This document shows positions 1 through 8,633 of a stretch of DNA of 64,000 nt, one piece after another. Origin of the DNA: Paenibacillus thiaminolyticus (GTDB lineage Bacteria > Bacillota > Bacilli > Paenibacillales > Paenibacillaceae); contig NZ_CP041405.1 of NCBI RefSeq assembly GCF_007066085.1, positions 2,108,001 to 2,172,000 of the forward strand, read 5' to 3'. The first letter of the stretch is position 1. Each line of letters starts with the position of its first letter. Below the pieces are notes generated by a model. That model saw only the letters and a program-made list of their open reading frames with translations, did not search any database and had not been told where the DNA came from. Both the position numbers and the translations under genes were made by a program.

Positions 1-713
1 GGAACCTGCGCCTTCGTCAAGTCAATGACCGTATCGCCGATGAAATGAGAGAGATTCGTCGGCTTCAGTTCCCAATAATCGCTGCCCAGGTGCGTATCGC
101 CGATGAACGCCGATTTGTTAAGCGTCTCCCGCTTCAGACCGCCTGACATCCCTCCCATCGGAGGCGGCGGCGGAACCGAGCCGGCGAAGGAGCCCGATTG
201 GCCATGGAAATCATTCTTCTTCGGCTCTTTTTTCGTATAATTCGTGCCAAATTGCTCATCGAACTTGCTGTCGAAATCATAGTCCGTCGGCGGCGGTGGC
301 GGTGGCGGCGGGGCCTGCGTATGGGAATCGTATCCCCAACCGTCCTCCTTCCAATCCTTCCGGCGATGACGCTCCCGGTCAGGGCGCGGATAATCCCGCT
401 TCTTGAACAGCATCCATACCCCGCCTACGATAAGGGCAAGCGGGAACAGCATTTTGAAGAAATCGCCCGGCGACATATAAATGTATCCCAGATTCGACAG
501 CAGGGAGTAGCCGCCGGCGCCAAGCAGAAGAATTCCCCACAAGGCGCCATGCAGGAGCGCATTCAAGCCAACGACGATCAGAATGACCGGCCAGAAGGTG
601 CGGAACATCTCCCCGATACTTATATCGATGTAGCCTAACTGGCTAAGCATAAAGAAAGCACCGAGCGCGATGAGCACCAGACCGCCGAACCATCGTCCAC
701 GATTATGTTGCAT
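1..713 (-). CDS. LiaF/YvqF-like four-helix membrane protein (3' end outside window)
   Basis: About 237 residues are visible before the window edge. The N-terminus has roughly four hydrophobic segments within residues 8-105, of the type found in small DUF5668/LiaF-like membrane proteins. A charged linker with two proline runs (about residues 135 and 180) follows, and then the beginning of a beta-rich domain (AFIGDTHLG, HFIGDTVIDL) like the cell-wall-active antibiotic response domain of LiaF/YvqF. LiaF proteins restrain the LiaRS envelope-stress system, but liaS and liaR would lie outside the window, so that role is inferred. The start is ATG at 713, preceded by GAGGGATGAAAC. An in-frame stop rules out the ATG at 720. 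The family call is fairly secure; the pathway is not. Confidence 0.75.
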   Translation of the reverse strand, partial: MQHNRGRWFGGLVLIALGAFFMLSQLGYIDISIGEMFRTFWPVILIVVGLNALLHGALWGILLLGAGGYSLLSNLGYIYMSPGDFFKMLFPLALIVGGVWMLFKKRDYPRPDRERHRRKDWKEDGWGYDSHTQAPPPPPPPPTDYDFDSKFDEQFGTNYTKKEPKKNDFHGQSGSFAGSVPPPPPMGGMSGGLKRETLNKSAFIGDTHLGSDYWELKPTNLSHFIGDTVIDLTKAQV

Positions 714-1012
714 GTTTCATCCCTCGCTTCTCTACCAAATGCGGCTCAAACTCATGCCGCTTCATGTATCTCTAGTGTAAGCGATGACTCGTCCGGGCGC
801 CAGCGGCGTGAGGTTGAAATCGGCCTCGGTCTCCAGACCGAGGGGCTGGAATCTGATTCCAGCTATTCGAACAAAGCCTGTTCCGTCTCCGGGCAGCCAT
901 AGCCGGAGGCAGTTGGGGCCAAGCAGGGGATGAGCATTGTGATTGACAATCATGTGATTCATGTATATGATGTGTATGTTAGACATGCACAGTTGATATT
1001 GATGGAGGTCCC
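714..1012. other. Intergenic region between divergent genes
   Basis: This stretch holds the GntR operon promoter and no convincing gene. A 74-codon minus frame at 762-986 has no ribosome binding site and no recognisable domain, so it is not called. The TA-rich part around 940-1000 contains several near-palindromic ATG/CAT-rich segments that could be operators for the GntR regulator. Confidence 0.5.
943..971 (+). promoter_or_regulatory. Sigma-A promoter of the GntR-ABC operon
   Basis: TTGACA at 943-948, a 17-bp spacer and TATGAT at 966-971 make a near-consensus vegetative promoter about 40 bp before the gntR start. The predicted transcript starts near 978. Regulators of this type usually repress their own operon, so an operator in this area is likely. 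Confidence 0.75.
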
Positions 1013-1393
1013 ATGAAAATTATTATTTCCAACGTATCCGATCCGCCGATTTATCAGCAAATCAAGGACCAGATCAAGGATGCCATCCTGTACGGCGAGC
1101 TGAAGGAGGGTGAATTGCTCCCCTCTATTCGGGCGCTGGCCAACGATCTGCATGTGAGCGTGCTGACGACGCGGAGAGTGTATGATGAACTGGAGTCCGA
1201 AGGATTTATTACAACAAGGCCGGGCAAAGGCTCCTTTGTTGCGAAGGAGAACCTGGAGCTCTTGCTGGAATCGAAGCGGCATATGGTTGAAGTCAAGCTG
1301 ACAGAAGCATGGACCACCGCCCGCGCGCTCGGAATCAGCAAGGAAGAACTCGTGGCCATGATGGAGATACTTTTCGAGGAGGAAGACCGATGA
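1013..1393 (+). CDS. GntR family (YtrA subfamily) transcriptional regulator
   Basis: This is a 126-residue protein with an N-terminal winged helix (PPIYQQIKDQIKDAI, then LPSIRALANDLHVSVLTTRR and the FITTRPGKGSFVA wing). Its C-terminal tail of about 55 residues is much shorter than the effector domains of FadR or HutC types. That architecture defines the YtrA subfamily, which typically represses adjacent ABC transporter genes responding to cell-wall antibiotics. The ATG lies only three bases after GGAGGT, a tight spacing, but there is no better start. The stop overlaps the next ATG (ATGA), showing translational coupling with the ATPase gene. The ligand is unknown. Confidence 0.9.
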   Translation: MKIIISNVSDPPIYQQIKDQIKDAILYGELKEGELLPSIRALANDLHVSVLTTRRVYDELESEGFITTRPGKGSFVAKENLELLLESKRHMVEVKLTEAWTTARALGISKEELVAMMEILFEEEDR

Positions 1394-2247
1394 ATTCAAT
1401 TTTGGAGGTCGCAGGGCTTCACAAGCAAATAGGCTCATTCCGCCTGGAGGATGTCAGCTTCTCTCTGCAGGAAGGCTGCATCACCGGGCTGGTTGGCATT
1501 AACGGGGCAGGCAAGACGACGACGATCAAAGCAATCCTCGGCTTGGTGCCGGCGGATGCCGGGAACATCGCCTTATTTGGCAAGGACATTGCCGCTTATG
1601 AGCGGGAGCTGAAAAACCGGATTGGCATCGTGATGGATGAGGGCTATTTTTATGAAGATTTGACTTTGCAGGAAATGAAGAGCATCATTGCACAGGCCTA
1701 TTCCCAATGGGATGAGGCCGCATTCAAGCAATACCTGTCACGCTTCAACCTGCAGCCCCGCCAAAAAATATCGACCTTGTCGAAAGGAATGCGCATGAAA
1801 TATGCGCTTGCCTTGGCGCTCTCCCATCAAGCCGAGCTGTTGATTATGGATGAGCCTACCAGCGGTCTGGACCCATTGGTGCGAAGCGAGCTGATGGATA
1901 TCCTGCTCGACTTTATGCAATCAGGCGGAAAATCCGTCTTCTTCTCCACCCATATCACGTCCGACCTGGACAAAGTGGCCGATGCGCTCATTTTCATGGA
2001 TAAGGGCAGAATCAGGTTCGTGGAGGATAAAGATGCATTGCTGGATTCGCATGCGGTCGTCAAGGGGGACAAGACGGCACTGAACGAGGAAACGAGGACC
2101 TTATTTTTGAGTCTGGATGAGACCCATTACGGCTTTACGGGCCTGACTGGCCACAAAATGGCCGTACGCCAAAAAATGAACAATGTACTTATTGAACGTC
2201 CGACGATCGAAGATGTGATGCTTGGTTATTTGAAGGGGGCAAAATAG
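1390..2247 (+). CDS. ABC transporter ATP-binding protein
   Basis: A 285-residue ATPase. Walker A is GINGAGKTTT (about residue 38), the signature region is LSKGMRMK, and Walker B with the D-loop is LLIMDEPTSGLDP, followed by the switch histidine in FFSTHI. The long C-terminal portion (about 75 residues after the nucleotide-binding core) is usual for ABC-2-type exporters. An upstream in-frame ATG at 1309 would add 27 residues of low-complexity sequence inside gntR; the ATG at 1390, which overlaps the gntR stop, fits family length and is preferred. It pairs with the permease directly downstream. The substrate is unknown; antibiotic or peptide efflux is inferred from the YtrA-type regulator. Confidence 0.92.
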   Translation: MNSILEVAGLHKQIGSFRLEDVSFSLQEGCITGLVGINGAGKTTTIKAILGLVPADAGNIALFGKDIAAYERELKNRIGIVMDEGYFYEDLTLQEMKSIIAQAYSQWDEAAFKQYLSRFNLQPRQKISTLSKGMRMKYALALALSHQAELLIMDEPTSGLDPLVRSELMDILLDFMQSGGKSVFFSTHITSDLDKVADALIFMDKGRIRFVEDKDALLDSHAVVKGDKTALNEETRTLFLSLDETHYGFTGLTGHKMAVRQKMNNVLIERPTIEDVMLGYLKGAK

Positions 2248-2892
2248 ATGCTGCTTCATCTTGTGAAAAAAGATTTTCTCCTGGCCAAAAAGCATTTAGC
2301 CTTCATGCTGGCGGTGGCCTTTGTACTGCCGGCTTTTATTTCCTCGAAGCTTCCTGTGTCCAGCAGCTTTTTGGCGTTTTTTATTACCTGGCTTTATTTT
2401 GTGTACCTGCTCTTCAACACCGTGTCGATGATGGAATATAAATTTAAGGGCGCTGCCTTGCTTTGCGCTACCCCCTATACTCGTCAAGCTTTGGTAAAAG
2501 CAAAATATTTGTTCATTTGCACACTCTTTGCCGGATGCTATTTGATTTATACGATAATGGCCCTAATACTGCCCTCGAACCTCGAATTATTGTCTGCGGC
2601 TTCGTTTGCCGGATCGTTTTTGCTCTTTTCCCTTATATTCGGGATTCTGCTGCCGTTCCAATATCATTTCGGTTACGAGAAATCCAAATATGTATTTATG
2701 TTTTTTGTTTTTCTCACGCCGTTTGTGTCGCCGTTCCTCGCTCGGATGGCGCATGATTCCCGCTTCAGTCTGAGCATTGATCTTCCTCTCCCGTCTGCCG
2801 TGCAAGCCTGGCTTCCCGCACTGCTCGGGTTGTTGATTGGATGGATGTCGATGCGCTTGTCGATAACCATCTATTCGCGGCAAAACCTGTAA
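2248..2892 (+). CDS. ABC-2 type transporter permease
   Basis: A 214-residue integral membrane protein with about six hydrophobic segments (for example residues 16-32, 37-56, 90-110, 117-135, 148-165 and 186-204). Its N-terminal amphipathic stretch MLLHLVKKDFLLAKKH is typical of ABC-2 permeases of this class. The start codon follows the ATPase stop directly (TAGATG), so the two proteins are probably made in a fixed ratio and assemble into a homodimeric or heterodimeric exporter. It is the last gene of the gntR operon and converges on a minus-strand gene. No substrate can be read from the sequence. Confidence 0.85.
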   Translation: MLLHLVKKDFLLAKKHLAFMLAVAFVLPAFISSKLPVSSSFLAFFITWLYFVYLLFNTVSMMEYKFKGAALLCATPYTRQALVKAKYLFICTLFAGCYLIYTIMALILPSNLELLSAASFAGSFLLFSLIFGILLPFQYHFGYEKSKYVFMFFVFLTPFVSPFLARMAHDSRFSLSIDLPLPSAVQAWLPALLGLLIGWMSMRLSITIYSRQNL

Positions 2893-2902
2893 TGACTTGG
2901 AT

Positions 2903-2930
2903 GCAAAAAAGACCGCCTTAGCGGCGGTCA
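2903..2930 (-). terminator. Intrinsic terminator between convergent genes
   Basis: A 7-bp GACCGCC/GGCGGTC stem with a 5-nt loop is followed on the minus strand by six T residues (A run at 2905-2910). It ends the 2984-3298 gene and may also stop the ABC operon from the other side. Confidence 0.8.
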
Positions 2931-2983
2931 TTGCATCTCTTAATAACAAGGGGACGATCCAGGCGCCCTCCATGGCAGCGCAA

Positions 2984-3298
2984 TTACAATTGCTCAGGCT
3001 GTCTTTTGGAGACACGGTTCGCTTGCGGCTTGTTCAGAGCGCTTGCAGCGCCTTCCGATTCAACCGCGAATTCCGTATCCGCAGCTTCGTTACCTGCTGC
3101 GAATTCCGTATCCGCAAACGCATTTCCTGCTGCAAATTCCTTGTTCGCAGCAGCATTTGTTGCTGCCATTCCTCCCGTTACTGCAGCCGCGTTTCTTGCT
3201 GCGACTCCCGTATCTGCAGCCGTGTTTTCTGCTGCAAATTCAGCGTCAACATATTTCGAATTCGCTGGGGACATTCTGTTCGCTTTGTTGTTTTTCAT
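2984..3298 (-). CDS. Alanine-rich 11-residue repeat protein, possibly gamma-type SASP-like
   Basis: A 104-residue protein whose centre (about residues 20-86) consists of six 11-residue repeats with consensus EFAAxNxAADT, one of them carrying an extra glycine. The repeats are also visible as a 33-bp DNA periodicity. The TEFA-type core recalls the TEFASET repeats of SspE, the gamma-type small acid-soluble spore protein, but the glutamine-rich linkers of SspE are missing. A spore storage role is therefore only a suggestion. An 11-residue alanine-rich repeat also resembles LEA-type desiccation proteins. ATG at 3298 follows AGGAGGTG at seven bases, an excellent start. The gene is monocistronic with its own terminator. 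Confidence 0.7.
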   Translation of the reverse strand: MKNNKANRMSPANSKYVDAEFAAENTAADTGVAARNAAAVTGGMAATNAAANKEFAAGNAFADTEFAAGNEAADTEFAVESEGAASALNKPQANRVSKRQPEQL

Positions 3299-3409
3299 CG
3301 CATTTCACCTCCTGGAGTGTTCGCCATCGTTGGCGAGCATGTCAAGGAAACGTCGTTTCCCACCACAAGTAGTATGCGATGGTCCGCCCGGCTTTATTCG
3401 CCTGGGAGG

Positions 3410-4306
3410 CTACTGCAGCAATTTAGGAATCGAGCCGGTTTTGAAAACGGCTTCGTTCAGTTGATTCAGCATATCCTCCGACACCTTGCCGCTGCCTTCC
3501 TGGATAAGCTGAACTTCCACTTCTTTCTTGCCCCACTGCTTATATACCTGCTTCGTTGTATGGAAATACAAGTCGATTTTATTTCCTTTAATTTTCGAAC
3601 CGATATCCGTCACGATGCCGTAGCCGTAGCCGGGAATATACAAGATGCTGCCCAGCGGAAAAACGGATAGATCGGCGGCGATCGTGGACACGTAATCTCT
3701 TCGCACCTTCACGCCGGAATAGGTGATTCCGTATTCCGGATGGCCCGGTTTTTTCCCGGTCGATTCCACCCCTGCCGTATAGCCCGTGGCGATGACCTTC
3801 ACGCTTTTGATCACCTGCTGCCTCCCCGGCGCCAGGTTGATGTCGGAATACGACGTCGAGGAAGTCGGAACCGCCTTGCGCGGCTCATTCGGCGCCGCTT
3901 GGTCCGGACGGGCCGGTGAATTGACATATACGATCGGAACCGGCGAAGACTGTTCGCTCCTTACATTGTATGCCCCGAGCGCGGTGAATCGGTTCCAGGC
4001 CATCGAATCTGAACCGTTCATCATCGGCTGATATGTGTCCTGCGGAAGGGTTGAGCCCCCCCATGCCAGCGCAGAAGCGGACAATCTTCCCTGCATGGCG
4101 GCAGACATCGGCCCTTGCGCCATCATGTTCGCATAGCGGTACGGATAGGCCTCGGCCGCTCCTCGGTCTGGTGCACACGCAATGGCCAGCATGCCCAGCA
4201 GAAGAATGGCCGCCAGTCGACGCCGCGAGCGCTTGGCGCGAGCGCCGGTTGACTGCATCCTCGAACGTTCTGTCCAATTTTGTTCCTTGTTCATTCCTGT
4301 CAACAT
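3410..4306 (-). CDS. Secreted 3D-domain protein (YuiC/Sps-like, putative murein-active)
   Basis: A 298-residue protein. The N-terminus is highly basic and is followed by a hydrophobic segment ([16 protein letters not shown], about residues 31-46), so it is exported; the cysteine there is not in a canonical lipobox. Residues about 190-285 form a 3D domain named after its conserved aspartates, seen here in [27 protein letters not shown] and [17 protein letters not shown]. 3D domains of MltA and YuiC type act on peptidoglycan, as lytic transglycosylase-like enzymes or stationary-phase factors. ATG at 4306 has GGGAGGGG seven bases upstream. The middle of the protein is low-complexity and not recognised. 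Confidence 0.85.
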   Translation of the reverse strand: MLTGMNKEQNWTERSRMQSTGARAKRSRRRLAAILLLGMLAIACAPDRGAAEAYPYRYANMMAQGPMSAAMQGRLSASALAWGGSTLPQDTYQPMMNGSDSMAWNRFTALGAYNVRSEQSSPVPIVYVNSPARPDQAAPNEPRKAVPTSSTSYSDINLAPGRQQVIKSVKVIATGYTAGVESTGKKPGHPEYGITYSGVKVRRDYVSTIAADLSVFPLGSILYIPGYGYGIVTDIGSKIKGNKIDLYFHTTKQVYKQWGKKEVEVQLIQEGSGKVSEDMLNQLNEAVFKTGSIPKLLQ

Positions 4307-4367
4307 ATGGTTACCCCTCCCTTAGTGGGAAGGATGTCCACGGATGATTTTTTTTATGCACCATCGA

Positions 4368-4401
4368 CAAAAAAAGAACACCCTCCGCAAGGAAGGCGTT
4401 C
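4368..4401 (-). terminator. Intrinsic terminator of the envelope cluster
   Basis: On the minus strand a 10-11 bp stem (GAACGCCTTCC pairing with GGAGGGTGTTC, including G-U pairs) is followed by seven T residues. It lies just after the SEDS gene stop and before the 3D-domain gene. Confidence 0.85.
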
Positions 4402-4424
4402 TTTCGACAACAGCCAGCGCAGCT

Positions 4425-5594
4425 CTATTTATGCTCCAATAGGGCAGGTTCAACAGACAAATGGCCGCCAACATCCAGGATCACGTCATCCTTATGAATA
4501 TGGACGCTCAGCACCAGCCCGATCGATACCATATTCACCAACAACGAGCTGCCGCCGTAGCTGATGAACGGCAGCGACAGGCCGGTTAACGGAACCAGAC
4601 CAATGTGCATGCCGATATTGACGAAAATTTGAAAGACCAGCATCCCGGCAAGTCCGATAACGAGATAGGATCCTGCCAGGTCGCGGCTCTCGCGTGCGAT
4701 AAGCGTCATACGGTAAATAAGAAGAAAATAAAGCAGCAGCAGCACCGAGGACCCTAAAAAGCCGTATTTCTCGCCAATGACGACATAAATGGAATCCGAA
4801 TACGCGTACGGAATGTAGCCGCGGTCGATATAGAATCCCGAATCGCCCCGCAATCCGCCCGAGCCAATCGCATGCATGGCATTGTTGACATGCCATGATT
4901 TATCGGGATCGCTAGCGGGATCGAGGAAGGTCTGAATCCTCGACATTTGATGCGGCTTGACCAGCTTGGCCAGCAAATCGTGATCCGCATAATACAACCA
5001 GCATATCGTCGCGATCCCCACCGCAATCGTGCCAAGCAGCACCACCATATAGGAGGTGCGAATGTTGCCCATCCATAGCATGGCGAGCAGGACGCCGATG
5101 AAGACAAGCGCCGTGCCAAGATCGGGCTGCTTCATAATGATGAACGTCGGGACGAAGAACACGGCCCCGATCGGCAGCAGATCCGGTACGAGACGGAGCG
5201 TCCGGCCCGACCGCTTATGCAGCAGATCGGCAGCCACCAATACTGCGGCTATTTTACTCAACTCGGAAGGCTGAAGCTGGAAGCTGCCGATACTCAGCCA
5301 CCGCACCGCTCCGTTGATATTCTCTCCAACGAACATCACGAGCAGCAGGAGAGCAAGTCCGATTCCGTATAACACGTAGGCAACGGCGCCCATAAGCATG
5401 GTATAATCGAACACCGCAACAAGCAGCGTCGGAATCGTGAATACGGCGAACAAGACGATGTTGTTCACATATAAGCCGTCCAGCTTGGTGCCGGCAGTAG
5501 CTCCATGCACGGCTATCGTCCCAATGACAATAAGCGCGAGCATGAGGATGACGATCGGTCTATCCATTTTTTTAAGCTTGCGAATATAGATCAT
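4425..5594 (-). CDS. FtsW/RodA/SpoVE (SEDS) family glycosyltransferase-like protein
   Basis: About 389 residues with ten or so hydrophobic helices. SEDS landmarks are visible: the segment ENINGAVRWLSIGSFQLQPSE (near residue 90), DLGTALVF, the loop containing HAIGSGGLRGDSGFYI, and the C-terminal GLVPLTGLSLPFISYGGSS, which is highly conserved in the family. SEDS proteins polymerise lipid II together with a class B PBP at the membrane. The loop before SDSIYVVIGEKYGF differs from standard RodA, so it may be a paralogue rather than the elongasome enzyme. ATG at 5594 has AGAGG five bases upstream; the GTG at 5600 lies inside that site and is less likely. It is the last gene of the envelope cluster, 63 bp after the LCP gene. 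Confidence 0.88.
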   Translation of the reverse strand: MIYIRKLKKMDRPIVILMLALIVIGTIAVHGATAGTKLDGLYVNNIVLFAVFTIPTLLVAVFDYTMLMGAVAYVLYGIGLALLLLVMFVGENINGAVRWLSIGSFQLQPSELSKIAAVLVAADLLHKRSGRTLRLVPDLLPIGAVFFVPTFIIMKQPDLGTALVFIGVLLAMLWMGNIRTSYMVVLLGTIAVGIATICWLYYADHDLLAKLVKPHQMSRIQTFLDPASDPDKSWHVNNAMHAIGSGGLRGDSGFYIDRGYIPYAYSDSIYVVIGEKYGFLGSSVLLLLYFLLIYRMTLIARESRDLAGSYLVIGLAGMLVFQIFVNIGMHIGLVPLTGLSLPFISYGGSSLLVNMVSIGLVLSVHIHKDDVILDVGGHLSVEPALLEHK

Positions 5595-5657
5595 ATCCAC
5601 CTCTTGCCATTCAATAAGTTAAAGCGATTAAACTTACATCGCAGACTCAGACGCTCG

Positions 5658-6629
5658 CTATCCCTTTAACTCCGGATTTAACAATTCCGCGGAAGGCACC
5701 TCCGGATCGAGCCAATTGTCAATCAGCTCCCGCGCATAGTCGAGATCCTCTTCATTCAGGATGAGATACCAGATATTATCCATGATTTTCCCTTCTCCAT
5801 CCAATGAATAGCTGGTGAAGGTGGGGAGGCTGTCCTTCAATAACATCATCTTCGCCAAGCCAATCATATCACTGGGCAAAATATCGGTCTCCAGATTGTC
5901 GCCGGCAATCTCCAGAAGCTCCGGAAGATGGCTGATCTTGTCAAGCTGTACCATTCGCTTCATGAGAGCTTGCAAAAAGATACGGTTGCGCTCCATCCGG
6001 TTCATGTCCGAGTCTTCGCGATAACGAACATAGTTCAATGCTTCCAGTCCGGTATAGATCGGCTTGTTCGCTTCGATCAGGAATTTGTCATGATACTGGC
6101 TGCGATTCTGGATGTTTTCCGTGATCGGCAACTCGACGCCGTCCAGCGCATCGACGACATCCCTGAATCCTTTAAAGTTGATGGCCGCGTAATGATTGAC
6201 CGAATGCTGGAGCAGCTGTTCCACGCTCTCCACGCTCATTTTGGCGCCTCCGAAGGCATAAGCATGGGCGATCTTGTCTTGCTTGTCCTTGCCCACGATC
6301 TCTGCGTATGAATCCCTCGGGATGGACAGGAGCAGAATCCGGTTATCCTTCGGCCTCACGACGGTATAGAGCATTGAATCGGAGCGCCCGACCTCCTTGT
6401 CGCGCTGATCGATTCCGAGCAGCAGCAGCGAGAACGGATCATCGTCAATACCTATTATATCCTTCGTATCATAAAGCGGTTTGTATGTCCGATCAAGTGA
6501 TTTCTCCACCTTATCCGACAGGAACATATCGAAGGCGAATACGGCTAGCTGCTTGCGAAAGAGAAAGCCCCCGATAAGCACAAGGCCTGCAGCAAGCACA
6601 ATAATCGCCCACTTTTTATTGAATTTCAT
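5658..6629 (-). CDS. LytR-CpsA-Psr (LCP) family cell wall glycopolymer ligase
   Basis: A 323-residue protein with a single N-terminal membrane anchor (residues 7-24) and an extracellular LCP domain (about residues 65-240). Conserved elements are FSLLLLGIDQR, GRSDSMLYTVV, LLSIPRDSYAEI, INFKGFRDVVDALDGV and LNYVRYREDSDMNRMERN; the arginines and aspartates in these bind the polyprenyl-pyrophosphate substrate in known members. LCP enzymes transfer teichoic acids or other glycopolymers to peptidoglycan. The start overlaps the end of the upstream lipoprotein gene by 14 bp, with GGGAGAG seven bases before ATG. Being next to a SEDS protein, it probably works in the same envelope programme. Confidence 0.92.
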   Translation of the reverse strand: MKFNKKWAIIVLAAGLVLIGGFLFRKQLAVFAFDMFLSDKVEKSLDRTYKPLYDTKDIIGIDDDPFSLLLLGIDQRDKEVGRSDSMLYTVVRPKDNRILLLSIPRDSYAEIVGKDKQDKIAHAYAFGGAKMSVESVEQLLQHSVNHYAAINFKGFRDVVDALDGVELPITENIQNRSQYHDKFLIEANKPIYTGLEALNYVRYREDSDMNRMERNRIFLQALMKRMVQLDKISHLPELLEIAGDNLETDILPSDMIGLAKMMLLKDSLPTFTSYSLDGEGKIMDNIWYLILNEEDLDYARELIDNWLDPEVPSAELLNPELKG

Positions 6630-7158
6630 CGTCCATCTCTCCCAAACTCATTTGGCCGCGGTATGCTGTTTTTCTCCACAGTTCGATGCCATCGTCTTTC
6701 CACACATAGACATCCATGCCCTTTTCTCCGCCGCCCAGAGCCCAGCCAAGCACAATATCGGGATAGCCGTCCTGATTAAGATCGGCGAGCCCTGCGTAAT
6801 CCAGGCCGTGGCCGAACCCCTTCGTATCCCATACGACCCGCCATGCTTCATCCTCCCGCTTCAGCAAGGCCGCCTTCTGCACCTTCTCGTCTTCAATATT
6901 CGCTTCATATACGACGACGACCTCATCATTGCCGTCCCCGTCCACATCCCCGACCGAGATGCCGTTGCCCTCCTCGCCGAGAGCCGGAATCAACAACCTG
7001 GAGAAGCCCGGAAGATCGCTTAACACAAGGCCGCTGCGCTGATGGGGTTCGGGTCGTGGAGGCTGAACCAGATCGGCCGGGGCGGAAGGCATGCTGCATC
7101 CGCCTATCCACAGCAAGGAAGCCGCTGCGAGCACTCCCCATCTCCGTATATCTCTCAT
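6616..7158 (-). CDS. FG-GAP/VCBS repeat lipoprotein
   Basis: A 180-residue protein with a lipoprotein signal (LLWIGGCS, cysteine at about residue 21). Two calcium-binding FG-GAP/VCBS loops are visible, SVGDVDGDGNDEVVVVYE and LADLNQDGYPDIVLGWA, each forming a propeller-type blade. Such repeats usually mediate extracellular protein or ligand contacts. Two blades are too few for a full beta-propeller, so the fold may be partial or oligomeric. It is cotranslated with the LCP gene through a 14-bp overlap and sits directly after a two-component kinase, which suggests an accessory or sensory role at the cell surface. The precise function is unknown. Confidence 0.82.
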   Translation of the reverse strand: MRDIRRWGVLAAASLLWIGGCSMPSAPADLVQPPRPEPHQRSGLVLSDLPGFSRLLIPALGEEGNGISVGDVDGDGNDEVVVVYEANIEDEKVQKAALLKREDEAWRVVWDTKGFGHGLDYAGLADLNQDGYPDIVLGWALGGGEKGMDVYVWKDDGIELWRKTAYRGQMSLGEMDDEIQ

Positions 7159-7199
7159 TGCATCCCCTTCTCTGCCTGTCTTCCACTCTAGTGTATTGG

Positions 7200-7234
7200 T
7201 TCATAACCAAGAATAGGTTATGAAAAGGTTAAAA
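7200..7234 (-). promoter_or_regulatory. Possible response-regulator direct repeat with adjacent inverted repeat
   Basis: On the minus strand TTAACC and ATAACC occur with an 11-bp period, the geometry of PhoP-type boxes, immediately after the kinase stop codon. A perfect 9-bp inverted repeat TTCATAACC/GGTTATGAA (7200-7224) overlaps it. There is no T run, so it is not an obvious terminator. It would control the lipoprotein, LCP and SEDS genes. Confidence 0.35.
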
Positions 7235-8629
7235 TTAGCTCATCTGCCGCCGCGGAAGGAACACCTGAACCTTCGTTCCCCGTCCCGGCTCGCTCTCTAC
7301 CTTCAAATGTCCGCCATGCAGCTTGACGATCTCGTGGCAGATGGACAAGCCCAGTCCGCTCCCTGCTCCGCTAGTGTTTCCTTTATAAAATTTGTGCAGG
7401 ACATTTCCGAGATCCTCCTCAGGTATTCCCGCTCCGGTATCCTCGACCGTAAGAATAACGTATTCCTTGAGCGCCTCTGTGCGCACAGTGACATTCCCGC
7501 CCGGCGGTGTGAACTTCATCGCATTATCCAACAGATTGATAAGCACCTGCTTCAAGCGATTGGCATCCGCATCGATGACAGGCACGGCATCTCCCGCCCT
7601 GACTTCCAGATCGAGTCCCAGTCTGGAGGCTCTCGGGGCCAGTTGTGTTCCGACATGCCGCAGCAGCTCCAGAAGCTGTACCGGGCCGCGGGACAGCGTG
7701 ATCTTTCCATTCGCCAGCTTGGAGAAATCGAGCAGTTCATCAACTAACTCGGTCAATCTGTCGCTTTCCGATTCAATCACATCCAATCCCTCTTCCAGCA
7801 AATCCTTGCTGTCGCCCTCAGCTGACTTCAACGTCACCGCCCATCCTTTAATGGACGTTAACGGGGTTCGAATCTCATGGGATACCGAGGAAATGAATTC
7901 ATTTTTGAGCTGATCGCTTCGCTGCAACCGGGATGCCATTGTATTTAACGTGTCTGCCAAGGCCCCCAATTCGTCCTTGTACCGCTTTCCTGCTCTTGCC
8001 GAGAGATCGCCCTCCGCCATCTGATCCGCAGCCAGCTTCAGCTCCTGAATCGATCCGGTAATCGTCCGCGACAGGAATAGGCTGACTACGGCCACAATGG
8101 CGACGACAAGCAGGCCAGCCGCAATACATAAAGCAGCAATCCAGCGAATGGTGGCAATCGTGCTTGTCAAGGAGGCCACATACCTGACGACCCCCACCGT
8201 CTTGCCGTCCGTCACCAATGGGTAGGATACCGCCAGCAAGGACTCGCCGGAGGAGGCCGATGTCCCCCGCCAGATGCCCATCGCTCCGTCGCGGGCCTCC
8301 CGGACATCCGGATAATCAATCCTGCTTCCGATAGCCTGGACGTTGACATTATCCTGAAGCAGCTGTCCCGAGGCATCAATAATTTGCACCTGTGCCGTCG
8401 TATTTTGGGAAAATCCCCGCAGCAGCCGCTCCGATTGCTCAGCCACATCCTGCCCCGAGAAATATTGCTGAAAAAAAGCGGCCGAAATTTCCGCTTGATT
8501 CACCAGGATGCGCCTGACGCTGTAATGGTAATAGTAATCCACGGACGCAATCAGGAACACTTCCAATATCGAGACCGTAATAAGGATGACCGCCAAGTAG
8601 CTGCCTACTAATCTTTGTCGGATTCCCAC
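7235..8629 (-). CDS. HAMP-domain sensor histidine kinase
   Basis: About 464 residues. A first membrane helix (near residue 10-27), an extracellular sensor region of about 130 residues and a second helix (near 155-180) are followed by a HAMP domain. The dimerisation and phosphoacceptor helix contains SSVSHEIRTPLTSIKGW (H box). The ATPase domain follows, with LINLLDNAMKF (N box), DTGAGIPEE (G1) and GSGLGLSICHEIVKLHGG (G2). The start is uncertain: the frame is open to ATG at 8680 inside the regulator gene, but GTG at 8629, eleven bases after AAGGA and just behind the regulator stop, gives normal spacing. It pairs with the upstream OmpR-type regulator, in PhoPR/ResDE style. Confidence 0.9.
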   Translation of the reverse strand: MGIRQRLVGSYLAVILITVSILEVFLIASVDYYYHYSVRRILVNQAEISAAFFQQYFSGQDVAEQSERLLRGFSQNTTAQVQIIDASGQLLQDNVNVQAIGSRIDYPDVREARDGAMGIWRGTSASSGESLLAVSYPLVTDGKTVGVVRYVASLTSTIATIRWIAALCIAAGLLVVAIVAVVSLFLSRTITGSIQELKLAADQMAEGDLSARAGKRYKDELGALADTLNTMASRLQRSDQLKNEFISSVSHEIRTPLTSIKGWAVTLKSAEGDSKDLLEEGLDVIESESDRLTELVDELLDFSKLANGKITLSRGPVQLLELLRHVGTQLAPRASRLGLDLEVRAGDAVPVIDADANRLKQVLINLLDNAMKFTPPGGNVTVRTEALKEYVILTVEDTGAGIPEEDLGNVLHKFYKGNTSGAGSGLGLSICHEIVKLHGGHLKVESEPGRGTKVQVFLPRRQMS

Positions 8630-8633
8630 AATG

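Noticed and set aside
198..638. Long plus-strand frame of 146 codons
   Set aside because: It is the mirror of the LiaF-like gene on the minus strand, has no ribosome binding site and its sequence is dominated by arginine runs from the GC-rich linker.
762..986. 74-codon minus-strand frame before the GntR gene
   Set aside because: No ribosome binding site, no family, and it crosses the GntR promoter.
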